Part shown: one piece after another, positions 61,882 to 64,000 of the stretch
Layout of the letters: each line of letters opens with the position of its first letter
Position numbering within the stretch: the stretch's first letter is position 1
Assembly (NCBI RefSeq): GCF_000711875.1
Contig: NZ_JONM01000008.1
Span: 62,001-126,000 of the forward strand
Source of the DNA: Andreprevotia chitinilytica DSM 18519
GTDB taxonomy: Bacteria; Pseudomonadota; Gammaproteobacteria; Burkholderiales; Chitinibacteraceae
DNA length: 64,000 nucleotides
Direction of reading: 5' to 3'
The notes under the pieces: generated by a model
What the model was told of the DNA's origin: nothing
Databases searched by the model: none
Seen by the model: only the letters and a program-made list of their open reading frames with translations
Program-made: the position numbers and the translations under genes

Positions 61882-62793
61882 TCAGGGCACCGCAACGGCT
61901 TGCAGTAGCTCGACTGCCGTGCGTGGATCAGGCCGGCCGCTGGAGCGGGAAGGCAGCCGATGCCCGGCCACACAGGCGAAGACCGCCTGGACGTCTTCCG
62001 GGATCACGTAATCCCGATCATCGAGCCAGGCCCAGGCCCGCGCGGCGTTCACCAGACCGAGCAAGGCGCGGGGCGAGAGGCCGTAGGCGAGGTCGGCATG
62101 GCTCCGGGTCGCGGCCGCGAGTGCCTGGATGTAGTCGAGCAGCGCGCCACTCACATGCAAAGCGGCGACTTCGGCTTGCGCCTTGGGCAGCGTGGCGGGG
62201 TCGATGTCGTTGCCGAGTTGGGCAATCAGGCTGCGCCGGTCTGCGCCGGCCAGCATGGCGCGCTCGGCTTGCGCGTCCGGGTAGCCCAGTTCCAGCCGCA
62301 TCAGAAAACGGTCGAGCTGGGATTCGGGCAGCGGAAAGGTGCCGATCTGGGTTTGCGGGTTTTGCGTGGCAATGACGAAGAAGGGTTCCGGCAGCGGGTA
62401 GGTGGTGCCGTCGATGGTGACTTGCCGCTCTTCCATCGCCTCCAGCAGGGCGGATTGGGTCTTGGGCGGCGCGCGGTTGATTTCGTCGCCGAGCAGCACT
62501 TGCGTGAAGACGGGGCCGTGGTGGAAGCGGAATTCGTTGCTGTTGCGCTCGTAGATCGACACGCCGAGCAAATCGGCGGGCAGCAAGTCGCTGGTGAACT
62601 GCACCCGCTGGAACTTGAGGCCGAGGCCGGCGGCCAGCGCGTGCGCCAGCGTGGTCTTGCCGACGCCGGGCAGGTCTTCCAGCAGCAGATGCCCGCGTGC
62701 CAGCAGGCAGGCCACGGCGAGCCGTATCTGTGTTTCCTTGCCAAGAATGATCTGGTTGAGTTGATCGAGCGTGCTGTTCAGCGGGTGCGGCAT
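61882..62793 (-). CDS. MoxR-family AAA+ ATPase
   Basis: The protein has 303 residues. Walker A GVGKTTLAHALAAGL, Walker B-like GDEINRAPPKTQSALLEAME, and PFFVIATQNPQTQIGTFPLP (sensor 1). MoxR ATPases act as chaperones together with the nearby DUF58 and TgpA proteins. It is the first gene of the three-gene unit 62793-58959 (minus strand). Confidence 0.95.
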   Translation of the reverse strand: MPHPLNSTLDQLNQIILGKETQIRLAVACLLARGHLLLEDLPGVGKTTLAHALAAGLGLKFQRVQFTSDLLPADLLGVSIYERNSNEFRFHHGPVFTQVLLGDEINRAPPKTQSALLEAMEERQVTIDGTTYPLPEPFFVIATQNPQTQIGTFPLPESQLDRFLMRLELGYPDAQAERAMLAGADRRSLIAQLGNDIDPATLPKAQAEVAALHVSGALLDYIQALAAATRSHADLAYGLSPRALLGLVNAARAWAWLDDRDYVIPEDVQAVFACVAGHRLPSRSSGRPDPRTAVELLQAVAVP

Positions 62794-62876
62794 TCCCTGT
62801 GTTCCCGAATCAAATGCGAAGGTGGTGGGGCCAAGTGCGTTCGCGTTTGACTGGATACAAGCGTCAAGACCGGGGT

Positions 62877-63791
62877 TTAGAACCGGCCGTTGAAATTGAC
62901 GCCAATCATCCGCGATGGGCGATAGTGGTCTGACGATATGGCATTACCATTACTGTCGTCGACATTGAGTTTGCCGCCAAATAGAGCAGCGGCATAGATA
63001 TCGATCTTCCAGCCCGGCTGCATGCTGTAGCCGAAGCGCAGATAAACCGGGACTGCGCTGGCTTCGCCCACGCCGTTGCGGGCTACGCCATTGTTATCGG
63101 ACAGCCGGAACAGATCGGAGCGCCAGCTGCCCCCGGCCGCCAATTGCCACGCCTGACTGGATTGGTAACTGAGTTCGACGCCGGCCGGGCCGGTGAAGCT
63201 GGTCTGGTTCGGATTTGCTAGCCGCCACTGATTGTTGATGTGCCAATCGACCAGCACATAGGGGAAGACGCGGGTCTGGTCGGCTTGCCGGAATACCCCG
63301 GCGCCCAGGCCGAGGAGCAGATTGGGCTGAACCTGATGCGAGGCCGCGAACAACGCCCCCAATCCCATCGACGCGCTTTGATTGGCACCAGCCTCGCCGG
63401 CATAGGCGATGGAAGGCTCAACGCTATAGCGCCAGCCCGGCGAGCCTTGGTAATCAAGGCGCACGCCGACACTGCTGCGCGTCACATCGCCCCAAGGCGC
63501 ATTGCCACCGAATGCGGCTGGCGAGTCGAAATGCCAGTGCTGCTGTTCCAGCCTGATGTCGATGCGGCTGTCCCAGTCAGTCGGGGGGGGCAGTGTGTTT
63601 CCGATATCGCTACCTGACGTGTCACTGCCAAAAGCAAAGCGATCCTGCGTTGCCTGCCCACCGCCACCCAGACTGCCCGGCGAGCCAAATAGCCCGTTCG
63701 CACTCCAGGACGTCTCCCCTGCAAGCGTTGCCGCCGACAGCACGAGCGGCAACGAAGCGGAGAGTAAGGCAAGCAAGCGCAGGTGCATCAT
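62877..63791 (-). CDS. outer-membrane beta-barrel protein, DUF6268-like
   Basis: The protein has 304 residues. AGGGGAAC lies before the first of two adjacent ATGs (63791). The signal peptide is LRLLALLSASLPLVLSAATLA. The mature part is a chain of amphipathic strands (IDIRLEQQHWHFDSPAAFGG, LDYQGSPGWRYSVEPSIAYA, and so on) and ends in Phe (MIGVNFNGRF), as outer-membrane barrels do. It has no cysteines and is rich in Gly/Asn/Ser. DUF6268 is a tentative match; the cargo or role is not known. Confidence 0.6.
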   Translation of the reverse strand: MMHLRLLALLSASLPLVLSAATLAGETSWSANGLFGSPGSLGGGGQATQDRFAFGSDTSGSDIGNTLPPPTDWDSRIDIRLEQQHWHFDSPAAFGGNAPWGDVTRSSVGVRLDYQGSPGWRYSVEPSIAYAGEAGANQSASMGLGALFAASHQVQPNLLLGLGAGVFRQADQTRVFPYVLVDWHINNQWRLANPNQTSFTGPAGVELSYQSSQAWQLAAGGSWRSDLFRLSDNNGVARNGVGEASAVPVYLRFGYSMQPGWKIDIYAAALFGGKLNVDDSNGNAISSDHYRPSRMIGVNFNGRF

Positions 63792-64000
63792 GTTTGTTCC
63801 CCTGGCAAGGCGGTAAAGCTTCGGTGGTTCGAGTGGCACCGATTGCTTAATGCGAATTTTCATTCTGGTGAAAGAATTCGCACAAAGCAAAATGCAGAAA
63901 GCATATTTATTTTTGAGTGCAGATTTTGGGGATTGGTTCGATCCAAAGACATGTGCAAACCGGTCGTCCCCCCGACCAGTGAACTGGTTCGCGCTGGCGC

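Overview
This window looks like a piece of the chromosome of a betaproteobacterium, most likely of the order Neisseriales (Chromobacteriaceae or Chitinibacteraceae type). The reasons are a moderately GC-rich base composition, short intergenic spaces, a gyrA-serC-pheA neighbourhood, an OmpA with an N-terminal Ala-Pro tract of the class 4/RmpM kind, lolA-rarA-serS synteny and type II secretion genes. This placement is inference from gene content; no rRNA is present. No prophage, CRISPR array or transposase gene was seen. The accessory signal lies in palindromic repeats and small cassettes.

Layout. 1-2.98 kb: the 5' end of a DEAD-box RNA helicase running off the left edge, an MscS-type channel, a WbuC-type cupin, an orphan protein and a GIY-YIG protein. 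3.0-10.0 kb: a phosphonate-use region on the plus strand (PhnZ-like HD oxygenase, PhnT2 ATPase, PhnU2 permease, phnW, phnX and a FAD amine oxidase). Three close overlaps join HD-phnT2, phnT2-phnU2 and phnX-FAD. The region is broken by two repeat clusters and one terminator, and it lacks the periplasmic binding protein and any regulator. 10.1-17.6 kb: a YkgJ-type protein, a Rossmann protein, a 673-bp block with perfect 50-bp inverted ends carrying one small exported protein, hrpA, a PAS-only membrane receptor and tRNA-Asp/tRNA-Val with a strong promoter.

17.9-24.4 kb: gspC-gspD-gspE, then PilZ, SRPBCC and an ArnD-like deacetylase. 24.5-31.2 kb (minus strand): DHH phosphoesterase, paraslipin/NfeD pair, serS, rarA, lolA and ompA. 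31.5-41.3 kb: gyrA, two hotdog thioesterases, serC, pheA, a LOG-family protein, a GNAT enzyme, a convergent GGDEF protein and hisC. 41.4-48.3 kb (minus strand): mscL, rlmM, a histidine kinase, a CbiM-like membrane protein, a hydrolase, a DUF4349 lipoprotein, a 2Fe-2S ferredoxin and an unknown 360-residue protein. 48.7-51.1 kb: a promoter and terminator pair enclosing a candidate small RNA or attenuator, a second WbuC cupin and a chemoreceptor. 51.3-64 kb: acylphosphatase, a 49-residue DUF3096 protein, metG, an Hpt protein, a TRIC channel, a NUDIX hydrolase, a two-component pair, hemH, a TgpA/DUF58/MoxR set and an outer-membrane beta-barrel protein.

The most interesting items are: (1) the 673-bp inverted-repeat block at 11297-11969; (2) two MITE-like elements (39770-40100 and 48337-48604) that share 15-bp ends and each sit a few bases upstream of a start codon; (3) the short transcript predicted at about 48749-48835; (4) a gyrA terminator hairpin translated as part of the next gene; (5) two REPIN-type repeats resembling those of Pseudomonas; and (6) the phosphonate cluster that has transport and two C-P cleavage chemistries but no binding protein.
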